The notes: a model not told the origin generated them from the sequence alone. Numbered from the stretch's first letter, positions 1 to 12,002 are shown. The stretch: 64,000 nt of DNA from Conus ventricosus (GCA_018398815.1 CM031607.1:88046997-88110996), one strand, 5' to 3'. Program-made: numbers and translations.

Positions 1-53
1 TCATTGCATGTAATTTTTTTGGGGGAAAAAAATGGAAATTACGGGAATTACCC

Positions 54-94
<41 letters not shown>

Positions 95-383
95 AAAATA
101 CGGGAAAAGAAAATTGTTAAACACAAAGTTTCGTCGTCTGTCAAAAGCAGTAAAAAGACATTTTCCAGCGTGCCTTGTGTCTTTTACCTTGTCAAAGATG
201 ACAACGAAGCAGTCTTATGTGCCAACGGCCGGCTCTTCCAAATCTTCAAAAGTTCCGAAAGTATTACAGTTATGAAGATTAGTTGGGTTTTTTTTTTTCA
301 AGTTACAGGTTATTGTGTGAGATATTACAGGTACAGGAATTGGGGTAAACAGGTGTGAAAAAATGAAGTGAATGTGGTGGCAG

Positions 384-551
384 GCTCTGCTGTCAATGGC
401 ATTGAGGACATCAAGAGCCATTCCTTCTTCTCCACCATCCACTGGGACAAGTTGTACCGCCGCGAGGTCCCCCCGCCATTCAAACCTGCTGTTGTACAAA
501 CCGACGAAGTGTTCTACTTTGACCACGAATTCACATCCAAAACGCCAAAAG
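384..551 (+). CDS. RPS6KA: RSK exon: end of N-terminal kinase and AGC C-tail
   Basis: Begins after the acceptor at 382-383 in phase 1: the two bases GC complete a codon started in an exon off the left edge. It ends before GTAGGG. It encodes [21 protein letters not shown], then the PPFKP motif and [11 protein letters not shown]. In RSKs this is the last helix of the AGC kinase domain followed by the C-terminal extension that wraps the N-lobe. The threonine in KTPK aligns with the ERK-phosphorylated turn-motif site. The last base is the first base of the Asp codon finished in the next exon. Confidence 0.95.
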
Positions 552-1330
552 GTAGGGGTTTTTACTGTTGTTTTGTAATGGCAAGTGTGTTGAATTAGTG
601 TTGTGTGTGAAATGTAAATACAATGTGAGAATTATATGGATAGGTAGAAATGGTCATAAGCATGGAGATATATGTGAAATTTTAAACACGGTATAAAACA
701 TTTTAGAAGTGCTTTATGTATTTTCGTAATGGGTAATACGTAGCATTTGAAATGTGAGGAATGTTTAATAGTTCAGAATGTACAGTGGATAAAGCATTGT
801 TTTCTTCATGCAAAGACCCCAGGGTAAACCCCTGATTGAGACAGCTGGATTAGAGGGGGTGTTTTGTTTTGTTTTGCTTTTGAGACGACATTTGTACAGA
901 CTTCAACCCCATCAAAGCCTTTCGGAAGAGACTAATCCAAGTATGAATTTGTACACTGAAAAATCCCACTAGTTATGAAGCTATGAGATCTGACTGAGGT
1001 CTGTAGAAGAAGCAGTAATATACAGCATGCACAGAATTAAAGGTTGTCCTGAATTCGAAGGAAAACAGGAGGAAAAAACATATTCACCCATATTTAGAGG
1101 TGCAGAGTTGTGTGAGATTTCTTGTCTTTTTCTGTACAACTCTCCTGTGCTGAAGGATGAGGGTGGAGGGGGCGGGGGTGAGGGTAAGTGTGTGTGTGCA
1201 AACACCTCTTGATGCTCTGGATTTTGTCGTAAAGCTCCGCAAATGGCAAGATTTGTGTGATGTGCTTACCTGTTTTCGTGCTTTGGTGGAAAAGTTGTTC
1301 CAGTTTGTAGATGATCTCTGCAGGCCAGAC

Positions 1331-2325
1331 AGTTATGACAGGCTTTGTGGAGGCAGATTTAGACTGTTGACTCATCAACAAATGAGGACAGGCTTTGTGG
1401 AGGCAGATGTTGTAGACTGTTGTCTCATCAACAAATGAGGACAGACTTTGTGGAGGCAGATGTTGTAGACTGTTGTCTCATCAACAAATGAGGACAGGCT
1501 TTGTGGAGGCAGATGTTGTAGACTGTTGTCTCATCAACAAATGAGGACAGACTTTGTGGAGGCAGATGTTGTAGACTGTTGTCTCATCAACAAATGAGGA
1601 CAGACTTTGTGGAGGCAGATGTTGTAGACTGTTGTCTCATCAACAAATGTTAATGAGGACAGACTTTGTGGAGGCAGATGTTGTAGACTTGTCTCATCAA
1701 CAAATGAAGACAGGCTTTGTGGAGGCAGATGTTGTTGACTGTTGACTTATCAACAAATGAGGACAGACTTTGTGGAGGCAAATGAGGACAGACTTTGTGG
1801 AGGCAGATGTTGTTGACCTATCAATAAATGAGGACAGACTTTGTGGAAGCAGACGTTGTTGGCCTATCAGTAAATAAGGACAGACTTTGTGGAAGCAGAT
1901 GTTGTTGACCTATCAATAAATGAGGACAGACTTTGTGGAAGCAGATGTTGTTGACCTATCAACAGATGAGAACAGACTTTGTGGAAGCAGATGTTGTAGA
2001 CTGTTGACCTATCAACAAATGAGGACAGACTTTGTGGAGGCAGATGTTGTAGACTGTTGACTCATCAACAAATGAGGACAGACTTTGTGGAGGCAGATGT
2101 TGTTGACCTATCAACAAATGAGGACAGACTTTGTGGAGGCAGATGTTGTAGACTGTTGACATATCATCAGATGAGGACAGACTTTGTGGAGGCAGATGTT
2201 GTAGACTGTTGTCTCATCAACAAATGAGGACAGACTTTGTGGAGGCAGATGTTGTAGACTGTTGTCTCATCAACAGATGAGGACAAACTTTGTGGAGGCA
2301 GATGTTGTTGACCTATCAACAAATG
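1331..2325. repeat. 53-bp minisatellite, about 19 copies
   Basis: Direct repeats containing GACAGACTTTGTGGAGGC and CTCATCAACAAATGAG, with some units shortened. It lies in the RSK intron 552-3379. Short open frames on both strands are by-products of the repeat. Confidence 0.95.
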
Positions 2326-2604
2326 ACCAAGTTCAGTGAGGAAAAGAAATGAAAGTTGCTGAAAATTATCATGATTTTGCTGTCTTAGCAATTGCTTTCA
2401 TTGTCGTCCTTTTTCAGTAGTTGTAGTTTAAATCAAAGATTACTAGTGACATGACGCTTCTCCCGCTAGTCCAGGTCTGCCATCACAAAGGGAAGTGGCA
2501 TTGAAAGTGCCCGAAAGCACGTTTGAGTTTGACTTGTGAGATCAAATACAAGTGCTGTGAGTAAGTGGGCAATGTTACATTGAAAATGTCAAAATGCAAC
2601 CTTG

Positions 2605-2845
2605 TGTGCTTATGAGGTCTTGGCGACTGTGTTCCTGTGATTGATAGCGATAAACATTCAAATAAACTTGTGAGGTCTTGGCGACTGTGTTCCTGTGATT
2701 GATAGCGATAAACATTCAAATAAACTTGTGAGGTCTTGGCGACTGTGTTCCTGTGATTGATAGCGATAAACATTCAAATAAACTTGTGAGGTCTTGGCGA
2801 CTGTGTTCCTGTGATTGATAGCGATAAACATTCAAATAAACGTTC
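2605..2845. repeat. 58-bp minisatellite, 4 copies
   Basis: Four near-identical units containing GAGGTCTTGGCGACTGTGTT and GATAGCGATAAACATTC, in the same intron. No coding signal. Confidence 0.95.
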
Positions 2846-3379
2846 AAGAGGCTTAGAAAATAATAGGGACCTAAAATTAACATCATTGCTTTTCTGGCTA
2901 GTTTCTGGGATGAGATGACAGATGTCTAAAAGTGTATTTGATTGAATCTTTTCGCTAGAAAAAAAAGATTTGCGTAATAGTATTTGATAAAATGATAAGT
3001 GTTTCATCTGAAATAATAATGTTTGATCCAAAATTTAACACTATGAGCAAATTGCAAATCTCACCTGCCCAACCTCATCTCATTCCCAAACAAAATCCGA
3101 AAGATGCAAATACTACACCCCTTTCACCCCCCCCTCTTTAACCCCAGTGATTGAACAGCCAGTGTTTGCAGCACCTTATGTAGAATTTCTGGTCTCTAAC
3201 ACAAGTCATTTTCATCCTTGTTCAGTCAAAATACTCTTATGTCATGCAGGCAAGAGCAAATTTCTGTCCTGTCTCATCTCAAACTTGCAAACTCGTGTCT
3301 TTGTGACAGCAGATGTTTTGCATGTTGTATGAATCAAGTGGCTGATTTTTACCGGCACTGACTGACTGTTGTCTTGCAG

Positions 3380-3510
3380 ACTCTCCGGGTATCCCTGCCA
3401 GTGCTACTGCCCATGAATTATTCCGTGGTTTCAGTTTTGTTGCCCCAGCTTTACTAGGAGAAAGTAAAACCCCAGAAAACCCCTTGGACAACCAGATCAG
3501 TCTGGCCAAG
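3380..3510 (+). CDS. RPS6KA: RSK exon: turn and hydrophobic motifs
   Basis: Acceptor TTGCAG at 3374-3379, donor GTGAGC at 3511; 131 nt plus the carried base give 44 codons. It starts DSPGIPASATAHELFRGFSF. The SPG serine and the serine of the hydrophobic motif FRGFSF are, in the family, the linker sites phosphorylated by ERK and by the CTK; the latter creates the PDK1 docking site. The rest (ALLGESKTPENPLDNQISLAK, split here by function) is a divergent linker without motifs I recognise. Confidence 0.95.
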
Positions 3511-3562
3511 GTGAGCATACATCTGTTGGTCAAAGACTTGGTTGGCCGTGCTCAGTGTGTAC

Positions 3563-3650
<88 letters not shown>
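3563..3650. repeat. (TG)n(AG)n(TG)n microsatellite
   Basis: Compound dinucleotide tract starting about 50 bp after the donor at 3511. Length is likely to vary between alleles. Confidence 0.95.
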
Positions 3651-3653
<3 letters not shown>

Positions 3654-3869
3654 CATATGTGTGTATGTGAACATATCCATGTGTAATCAGTTAATGTGTT
3701 GGAATTGCTGTTGTAATGATTATGATAGCGAATATTTTTTCAACATGTTGAAACAATACATTTTAAATGTAACAAAGTTAAGTATATCACAAACCCGGCC
3801 AAAACATTTATAACTGGAACAGATAATAAATGTTATAAAGGTAGGTTAAACAGAAAAATAAAAGTGAAC

Positions 3870-4726
3870 CAGCCGCCGTGGCGAAGTGGTTAGCGTCGCG
3901 GACTCCCGGCTGGGAGGTCGTGGGTTCGAATCCCATCAGAAGTCATGTGGGTTTTTTCTGCTCCGACCGGCTCCTACCCAGAGTTGAGTTTGCTGCGGAC
4001 TCAGTTGGGAAGACTGGGACCACACAGTCGAGTTTCATCCACTTAATGGATGCGTTTCTGAGAGTGTTGCTCAAATTTCCTGACCAACACTGCAGGTGCC
4101 TGTATCTCTCGTGCCTGGTTGACGCCGGGATGTATTATGAAAGGAAGCGTAGAGTACAGTCCTGTCATGTAGTCTCAGACCAAAATGGAAATCCGTAGCA
4201 TCATCTTAATCATCCTCATTCTCATCGATCAGCATAAAAAAATGTCTCAAATTCTGTGGCCCTTCATGCCCTGCTCTCATGGTGACCTCAATTTCGATGT
4301 CCTCTCCACGTCTGTGGCCTTGGTTTGGTTCCGTCGGGGTCACCTGCATCGGTGAGTCCGTGGGGGCTGTCGTTGGACGGATGTGGTGGCGCCCTCCGGA
4401 GGGAGAGCTCACTCACGCTGGCTCCGCGACTATGCAGTTATTGTCGTCAGTAGGGGGCTTAGTAGGTGGTGTCCTGCGTATGTTAAATCAGAACAGGCGC
4501 CACTGAACACCACCGAAGTGACTCGGCAGCAGTGCAGTGTCTCCTCCGGTGGGTTGCCTCTTGACGACTTGACATTGACTGCTCCCTGTGGATTGCTGGT
4601 GCTGGGGCTGCGGCGGGGCCGACCGGGCTGTGGCTGTGGAAGGGGTATCGGAATGAGCGGCGTGGGTGCATTGCCTCTGAGGTGTCGCGTAGAGGTTGGG
4701 ACAGCAAAAAAAAAAAAAAAAAAAAA
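3870..4726 (+). mobile_element. Long tRNA-headed SINE, copy 1
   Basis: Starts with a tRNA-like head: A-box-like TGGCGAAGTGG (3879-3889) and a perfect B box GGTTCGAATCC (3923-3933), the internal Pol III promoter. A body of about 770 bp is shared with the copy at 19655-20500, and it ends in A(21). At about 857 bp it is far longer than usual SINEs. No reverse transcriptase is visible, so it depends on a LINE elsewhere. The open frame over the head is not a gene. Confidence 0.85.
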
Positions 4727-5000
4727 GTGCATGGAGTATAGGCCATCATCTGTATGTTCAGATTTTAACTAACCATACCTTTGTCTGCGGCTAGAAGTAA
4801 ACCAGTGTTGAGGCAGACTCTACAACTTGCAGTGGGGATCCCATGGAGACAGTTGTCATTGGAGTAGCTTTCAGACCCTCCACACTTATGTTCCATGCTG
4901 GGCTCAGGAACATCAGAAATTCTTCGTCTCCTGAATTTTGCAAACAGGAGATGCCCAAGAGCTTGATTACCACCTAGAAATGTTTGCCTCTGCTTCACCT

Positions 5001-5002
<2 letters not shown>

Positions 5003-5060
<58 letters not shown>
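5003..5060. repeat. (TG)n microsatellite
   Basis: Pure TG repeat ending about 40 bp upstream of the 51-nt RSK exon at 5102. The resulting UG-rich RNA can be bound by splicing regulators such as TDP-43/CELF in other systems; any effect here is inference. Confidence 0.9.
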
Positions 5061-5101
5061 TTTTGTTTGGTTTCTTCACCATATGTTTCACGTTGTTTCA
5101 G

Positions 5102-5152
5102 CTTCCCGGTGTCAAAGTATGCAACTTTTCTGATGATTACGAATTGAAAGAG
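5102..5152 (+). CDS. RPS6KA: RSK exon: linker to C-terminal kinase
   Basis: Small 51-nt phase-0 exon with acceptor TTTCAG and donor GTCAGT. It encodes LPGVKVCNFSDDYELKE, aligning with the IQFTDGYEVKE stretch just before the CTK glycine loop in vertebrate RSKs. It lies just downstream of a long (TG)n tract that forms part of the upstream intron. Confidence 0.93.
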
Positions 5153-5939
5153 GTCAGTATAAAAGACTTGCACAGAATCTGTAATGCAGCTTTAATGATC
5201 ATACATGACAAAAGATGATGATGACCATAGTTATGTGCTTAGTAAAGCACAGTGTGTGTGCACATTCATGAGAAAATTCTTCATTAACTCTTGAGTACTG
5301 AATATAGGCTGTCATTACATCTTTGGTTCCTGGGTTCTTACTACAGCACTATTCCTTTCATTCCTGGGTTTCTGGGTGAAATTTCAGTATAAAATAGGTA
5401 CTTATTCGAACCCAGCTTTGGTTTTCCTTGCATCTAAAAAATATTCATATACGATGGCCACCCCATAAGTTCTCGGATGCGCAGAAACCACTGACGTCAT
5501 AATTTCAATTTTTATATCATCATCACAAGTGATGTCTTAATAGCTATGACACAAAAAATGATAAAAATCGTCGGAGCCAAATTTGTTCTAGACAGCAAAA
5601 TGGATGGCAAGGGGGACGGTTTTCAAAGTGTTGCAGAGAGCCTGTCTTGGAGAGATTTCTGTGCCATGATTTATTATGACTATCTTCAAAGGAAGTCTTT
5701 CAAGGAAAGTTTTATAAGTTTGACAAACTGTTTTGGTGACAAGGCTCCATCATTATCCACAGTCCATAGGTGGTTCAAAGAATTTCAGTTTGGTACAATG
5801 TCGTTGGAAGATCGTGACCGTTGTGGACGTCCAGTTTCAGTTACTACCGATGGGAATGTGAGCACAGTGAAGGCCATGATTACAGAAAATCCTCGAATCA
5901 TGGAGGATGAACTCAAGGATACTCTAAACCTTTTATTAG

Positions 5940-6667
5940 CAGACGTGGGAATCTTCCGCCTTTCGGCGGAATTCCGCCTTTTTGGAGGCCTCGGAGGTCA
6001 TTTTTGAGATCGATGCAAATCCGTTGAGAAATTGGGGGGGGGAGTGTAACATTTATCAGAGCTCTTCCGCCTTAGGCGAAATCCTACGCTCGCATGGCCG
6101 TAATGCGAGGGCGAGGGGGTGAAACTACGTCAGCGAATGACTCGTCGAGCAACCTACCTAGCCTACTGATTCGTTCGGTCATTTCCGTTTAACATGAGCC
6201 CTCCCGAGACAAGTACAAGAACAACGTACGACGCGGTTAACCGAATCTATCAACCAAAGGGAAATAATCCTCAGACCTTATTCGCCGCCATCTTTTTTCA
6301 TAAGTTTTTGACTGGTGACAGGCGAAAATGTTTCGCACGTTAAATGAAAATGAAAAAGTGTTGGCAAGTTCCATTGATTCCTCAGTGAAAAATAAGTGGA
6401 ATTGGAAATGGCTGGATGAAGTTGTGAACACAAAGATCGTTATAGCTTCTGTCAGCCGTGATGTGCAACTTCGACTGGGGGATTCTATTAAAAAAACTGA
6501 CCGACCTGGCTTAGCAGTGTGCACATGGTGCAACGACACTATTAAGTATGGTTCAAAGGAGAAATCTAGCGCTGAAGAACCATCTTCTTGTTGATAAACA
6601 CCGCGTCAGAGTGAAAGATCGCCTTACGAATGTGACGCTTGGATCATTTGGAACATCGGTGAGTGAC

Positions 6668-6710
<43 letters not shown>

Positions 6711-7078
6711 GACCAGCAGCCAGCAATCCTGTGTCCATGTGATCTTCATGGAGTCCTGGGACTAGTGGGAGAGGTATGTCAATACTTTATAGATATTTTG
6801 TTTCATGATTTGACACACACACATGCACACACACAGTTGCACAGAGTGACACACATGATTCAAACGCTCACACATGCACACTTTTGATCTTGATCATTTG
6901 GTGTCACAGATTATGATTTTTTCAATGTTAAATGACAAAAATCCTTCAGCTTCAGGGGGCTTCGCCCCCAGACCCCCACCAGGGGCGTTGCCCCTTGACC
7001 CCACTGGGGGCCTTCAGCGGCCCCCAGACCCCCGCAAAAATTTTCCTCCTTTTTCACTTTTTCTCATTCCCACCTCTG
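5940..7078 (+). mobile_element. Nested TIR element (hAT-like, 6-bp TSD) inside mariner
   Basis: Ends CAGACGTGGGAAT and its inverse (CAGAGGTGGGAAT read from the right) match 12 of 13. Flanking target duplications TATTAG are at 5934-5939 and 7079-7084. TTCCGCC motifs recur near the left end; the right part has GC-rich hairpins around GGGGGCTTCGCCCCC. A broken frame at 6328-6650 has a BED-type finger pattern (CTWC ... then H-x-H region in the next frame). Superfamily is inferred; the short TSD argues against a standard 8-bp hAT. Confidence 0.8.
6328..6650 (+). pseudogene. BED-finger-like N terminus of a transposase, frameshifted
   Basis: Begins MFRTLNENEKVL, continues KNKWNWKWLDEVV, then CTWCNDTIKYGSK. 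The likely continuation KNHLLVDKHRVRV with the His pair is in another frame from about 6565, so one frameshift separates the Cys and His halves of a CxxC...HxxxxxH finger. No catalytic domain remains. The match to BED fingers is by pattern only. Confidence 0.5.
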
Positions 7079-8446
7079 TATTAGGAAGCTTAGACCGCAT
7101 TCTTCGGCACAATCTCTCTGTACGGAAGTGTTGCGCCCATTGGGTGCCCCACCAGCTGACTGGGGAGCAGATGAGGGCTAGGGTTGAATGGTGCCAGTTT
7201 ATGCTTCAAAAATTTGACGGAGGAAGATCAGATAGGGTCTGCAATATTGTCACAGGTGACGAAACCTATGTTTACTGGTATGAACCCGAAACAAAGCAGC
7301 AGTCGTCAGTTTGGCTGTTTCCAGGGGAAACCCACCTGTGAAATTTAAGAGATCAAGAAGCTGCACAAAGCAAAGGATTGCAGTTTTCTTCGCAAGATCC
7401 GGCCATGTGACTACTGTACCGCTTCTGGAAAGAAAGACAGTGAACGCTGAATGGTACATCAACACCTGCCTGCCAAAAGTGTTGGAGGCTTGGAGTGCAC
7501 GGCGACCACGGACTGGCATCCGCCACCTACTCCTCCACCACGACAACACCAGCGCCCACACGGCAGCTGCAACTTTAGACTTCTTGCAAGAGAACAGCGT
7601 GCAGCTAGTCACTCATCCTCCGTATTCTCCTGACCTAGCCCCTTGTGACTTCTTTTTGTTCCCTCGTTTGAAAGGAAAGCCGTTTGAGAGCCCCTAAGAT
7701 GCCCGAGCGTTTGCCGAGGGCTTGATTTCAGGTATACCTAAGTCGGAGTGGGCTGGGGTGATGGATTCGTGGTTTAGAAGGATGGAAAAGTGCATACATG
7801 CTGATGGAGGATACTTTTAAACGATGGGCTAGGTAAGAAATGCCAGTATACTTCCATCTTTTCCCATCCGAGAACTTATGGGGTGGCCCTCGTACTGTTG
7901 TTTGAAGAATTGAACACAGATTTTCATGAGAATCAAGGATCGAAATTGAGTCTGTGCTGTGGCAGACAGACGATGACAAGCGTGACATCTAGAGTGTCAC
8001 ATGTAAACAAAGTCAGACGAAGCAGAGCTACCACCCATACTTACAAGATATCAAACCAGGAAACTCAGAAACTTTCTCATGGGAAGGGGAAGCCAGCACT
8101 AGCTTTATCTAAACATGTTCAGCAGTACCACTGGGAGCAGTTACCGGCAGGTAGAAATGTTTATAAACAACCCTCATGAGGTCCCGCTTTCGCCCTCGGG
8201 CAAGACTGGGGGAAGGGATGGGGGCTTGCTGGTTTAGCTGCCTGTCATATTCAAGGGTACAAATAGCCTTGCCGATAAACCGGCATGTCATATTCAAAGA
8301 GCTCTTCTGTGGTGAGGTGCCCTGGACTTCAGTTTCAGACCTTGTCATATAAAGCTCTGGGAGTGCACAGGTAGTATCAGGGCTGAGATCCACAGGCTCT
8401 GGTGACAGAATTGTAAAGTATAATTCTGTGGTCACAAATACCTGAG

Positions 8447-8665
8447 CATCATTCCCCTGTTGCTGTTGGTTGTTTAATTAAGTGTAGTAAGAACATACAT
8501 CATTTCCATGTTGCTGTAGATTGTTGAATTTGCAGTAAGAATACGTATCATTCCCATGTTGCTGTGGGTTATTTATTATGCAATATGAACATTCATCATT
8601 CCCATATTGCTATGTATGGTTTTACATATAGTAGAGTGTCTGTCATTCTTGTATTTCTCTGGGTT
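8447..8665. repeat. Degenerate ~75-bp tandem repeat, about 3 copies
   Basis: Diverged units each containing a version of ATCATTCCCATGTTGCTGT followed by TTATTTA-rich sequence. Intronic, no coding signal. Confidence 0.6.
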
Positions 8666-9430
8666 ATTTACACATCAGGTGGAGGATTTTGTGTTACCAG
8701 AGGTTGAAAAAAGGAAAAACAGACATTGTTGTTAGTACCATCAGCTGTATGTTTGTATGATATTTGAAGCAGTGTGACATGCTTCACTCTAGGAATACAG
8801 ACTCTGTTTTCTAAGTTTCTGGTGGGCTGTAACATCACCAGGAATGCTGCAAACTGTTGCAATGTGACTCTTATAACTGAGCTGAGTTCTCTTTGTGTGG
8901 CTTCTAGTCTTTGTCTAATTCCTGTTCCATGATCCTCCCCCATGGTAAGCAAGCATTTTGAACTCAAACATGAGTCCTTCGCTTACTGAATGATAGCCGC
9001 AGAAATGCAAGAAAGAAAAGTAGCCTCACAAAATGTGTGAATGCCTCCAAGTTGTACAAATAGGCACCAGAATATCAATGCTTTGAGTCTGAAATGCACA
9101 GGCCTACGCACACACAGGCACATGAAGGAAAATTATGAAATAGACTGTAGTGCGCGGAATTATCAGACAGTAACACACTTGCAAAGAGGCAGGTCTACAA
9201 ATTCAGGAAAATGAGTAAGATGTAGAATTTCGAAAGAAGCAATAAGGAAAGAAAACTTTAAAAGAAGTGTTTGTTAGGGGGTTGATGCTATTTATTCCTT
9301 TCACATATACTTTGTTGGAGTTTGAAATTCATTCATTTGGGATTTTCTTTTTCTCTTGTTTTGTGTGTGTGCTTTAAACAAAATGAAACGTTTGTGACAT
9401 TTGGGTCATGTCATGGTTTGGGTTGTACAG

Positions 9431-9505
9431 GACATTGGTATTGGGTCATACTCTGTCTGCAAACGCTGTGTACATAGAGCTTCAGGGATCAGCTATGCTG
9501 TCAAG
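9431..9505 (+). CDS. RPS6KA: RSK exon: CTK glycine loop and ATP lysine
   Basis: 75-nt phase-0 exon, acceptor TGTACAG, donor GTGAGC. It encodes [19 protein letters not shown] followed by ISYAVK. GIGSYSV is the nucleotide-binding glycine loop and the lysine of YAVK is the beta-3 ATP-anchoring lysine, so the domain should be catalytically competent. The intron on its left carries a dead mariner element. Confidence 0.96.
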
Positions 9506-10143
9506 GTGAGCAGTATTTTGAGGTATTCTCCCTTTGCCTCCCTTTCTCTCTCTTTCTCTGTCTCCCTCCCCCTCTCTCTCTTGGGCATGCACGCTTTCTC
9601 TGCGGTCATCCAGCTCTTTTGATGTTTTGGGCTCCTTTTTTTTGTCTTGCCTTCTCCCAGCATTTCCCCTTCCCTTCCCCCACTTCTCCTTCGCTCCCCT
9701 GTCCAGTGGAATCTGTGGTACTGGTACTGGGCTGAGTGTTGTCTGTTGGCTTGACCTGGAACTGCCTAATGATTGCACAGGCCTTGATTGGTTTTGATTG
9801 TCTGTTAGCAATATAGTCTGACATCTGCAGTCATGTTTTTCATGTCATTTTCTGCTGTAGGTGTGGTAAGAACTGTTTGGTCATGTATTTCATGTAATTG
9901 CCTACTGGCATATGGTCAGAACTTGTCGGTTGTACTCTTTATGTAATTGTCTCATACAAATAGTAATGTAGTACAGTGTCGGTCTTACTGTCTCATACAC
10001 ATTGTAATGTAGAACAAACTTGTAAGTTTTACCGTTGTGTGATTGTCTAGTAGTGTTATGATCTGACCTCTTTGGACATGCTCATTATATGATTGTTATC
10101 AGTGTTAAGGTCAGAACTCTTTAAGTGTAATTGTTCATGTAAC

Positions 10144-12002
10144 CAGACATGCCTACCGTCCCTGTACATCCGGGATTTGTCCCGGAAAGTTGATTTTAGA
10201 AGCCACTGTCCCGGAAATCCCGGATTTTCATTGTGAGTCCCGGAAAACGAAATTAAAAAAAAAAAAAAAAAAAAAATATCGGGTATCGAAAAGCCGTTCT
10301 ATCGTCCCGTGCGTTTAGCGAAGAACTGAGCCAGAAATTATCGTCTGCTAGACGGAATGCGCATGCGCGAAAAACATTGCCTCTCTTTCACTTCCGAGTA
10401 GAAGGCAACATGGCGTCGAAGAGAGTTCGTGTAGACACCGAGTCTGATTCTGATTCGATTCACGGATCAGCTAAGAAGAAAACGGCCGTGAAGCGCGCGT
10501 GTGTCTTCAAGGAGGACTTCACAGAAAAGTGGCCTTGTCTTAAAGAAGGTAAAAAAAGGAGATTCCTTTGTATTCTGCCAGACGTGTGTTTGCGAATTCT
10601 CCGTGAAATCTGGCGGGAGAGATGATTGTAGACGTCACATTGAGTCGGACAAGCATGCTCGATATGCGTCGTCGGCTAAGACGAAGAACCAGAACATCAG
10701 CGCCTTTTTCACAAAAGCGAGCAGCAGTACAACTTCGAGCAGTACCTTGGAGCAGGATGTCACGCGCGCAGAAGTCATGATGGTGCAGCTTTTGAACGAT
10801 TTGAAAGAGAAGAAAATTCTCAAGCATGTGTCTACCAGGTGGCTTAGCATAACTACATGTTTGCAAAGAATCCTTGAAAACTGGGCTGCTTTGTACGACT
10901 TCTTCAAAGAAGAGGAACAAAATGCACAAGGATCAGCTGAAACGGAAAGGGCCAAGACAATGAGGGTACTATACCAGTCCCCAACAAACAAGCTCTACTG
11001 CTTGTTTTTGGTTGAAATCCTGAAGCTGTTTGATGCGGTCAATGCTGAACTTCAGAGTGATGAACCCAAGGTACACATCATGCAGAGCAGACTTCGACGC
11101 CTCTTAAGAAGTCTCAGTGACTGTTTCCTGAAACCTGCAGTTGTAGTGAGAGGAGTGTGGCAGATTGACTACACAAAACTCATGCCATATGACTTCAAAG
11201 CCGAAAAGGAAGTTATAATTGGAGAGCCTGCAGCATCATTCATTGCAGACACGAAATCAAGACTGAGAGAAGAAAGAGTCAAGCAGTTCCACTCAGAGGT
11301 CAAGCAGTTCTTCATCAGGTCCTGTACTTACCTGCAGAATCGCCTACCTGTTAACAGTGAGGTTCTGCGCCATGCAACTGTAGCTGACCCTGCCAAGAGA
11401 ATGGATGTGGAATTCTCATCGCTGCGTTTTTTCCTCAACAAGTTCCCTGCTATGTTGCCCCCAGATTCCACTATGACTGAACTGCAGATGGAATTCGCCC
11501 GGTATCAGAGCACTGATATCACCCCATGCATTCAAGACAGGGTGGATCTCACATGGGGCAGCATTGCAAAGCTGAAAGACGATGATGGTGAGAGAGTGTT
11601 CAAGATTCTTCCCCGCGCCATGTCAGCAATATTCACTTTGCCCCACTCATCTGCGCACTGTGAGAGAATTTTCTCCCTTGTGAGAAAAAATCAAACTGAC
11701 TTTCGCAGCAGACTTGGGCGTGATACCCTGGAGGCACTACTAGTGAACAAGTGCAGAGGAGGGGAGTTCTTGGAAAGGCATTACTCTGCCAGTGACCTCA
11801 AAGACCTGAAGAGTGCCTACCACAGGTCTCTTCAGGCCTCTAAGAACTGAAGCCAGCAGTCTTCACGCATTTTGTATATAGTGTAAATAAGGTAAGCAAT
11901 TAGTGTTTCTGTCTTGACCTGTCCTGTCCCTGATTTCACAAATTTGTCCCTGATTTTGTTCTTTCTTGTCCCTGAAAACAAATTTTTGGGTAGGCATGTC
12001 TG
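10144..12002 (+). mobile_element. hAT-like DNA transposon with 6-bp TSD
   Basis: Target duplication TGTAAC at 10138-10143 and 12003-12008; 14-bp perfect terminal inverted repeats CAGACATGCCTACC. Inside each end are repeats of GTCCC-containing motifs, four on the left and three on the right, all in the same orientation on the + strand. It encodes a BED-finger and hAT-dimerisation transposase missing its middle. Standard hAT elements make 8-bp duplications; 6 bp points to a divergent subgroup. Confidence 0.9.
10410..11850 (+). pseudogene. hAT-like transposase, internally deleted and frameshifted
   Basis: ATG at 10410 (MASKRVRVDTESDSDS). The frame shifts at the A(7) run 10551-10557, then 10501-11850 stays open. 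A BED-type finger FCQTC...RRHIESDKH is followed by ISAFF. After RAEVMMVQLLNDLKEKK the protein jumps to ILKHVSTRWLSITTCLQRIL, skipping the region that in hAT transposases holds the first catalytic acids. The C terminus LPHSSAHCERIFSLVRKN ... RLGRDTLEALLVNKC is the hAT dimerisation region. Probably inactive; could supply DNA binding only. Confidence 0.85.

Larger units (their letters stand above)
5546..7820 (+). pseudogene. Mariner transposase, disrupted
   Basis: The N-terminal helix-turn-helix part is at 5546-5939 (STVHRWFKEFQFG, DRCGRPVSV). The coding sequence resumes at 7085 (GSLDRILRHNLSVRKC, WVPHQLTGEQ). Catalytic motifs TGDE, HHDN and YSPDLAPCD are visible, with 34 residues between the last two acids (D,D34D, mariner type). 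Defects are the 1139-bp insertion at codon LLL/GSL, a frameshift near 7330, an in-frame TAA at about 7696 and the terminal stop at 7818-7820. Not functional as assembled. Confidence 0.9.
5452..7892 (+). mobile_element. Mariner (Tc1/mariner) element with nested insertion
   Basis: Bounded by TA dinucleotides (5450-5451 and 7893-7894) and by 28-bp terminal inverted repeats with one mismatch, containing CCACCCCATAAGTTCTCGG on both strands. Removing the nested 1139-bp element and one 6-bp duplication leaves about 1.3 kb, the usual mariner size. The transposase inside is broken, so the element is non-autonomous. It lies in the RSK intron 5153-9430. Confidence 0.93.

Noticed and set aside
3870..3945. 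tRNA gene
   Set aside because: A and B boxes are present but the stems do not make a proper cloverleaf. The sequence continues into a long body with a poly(A) tail and is repeated at 19655; it is a SINE head.
9482..9824. Overlapping frames on both strands after the glycine-loop exon
   Set aside because: They come from a CT-rich intron start; the true exon ends at the donor at 9506.
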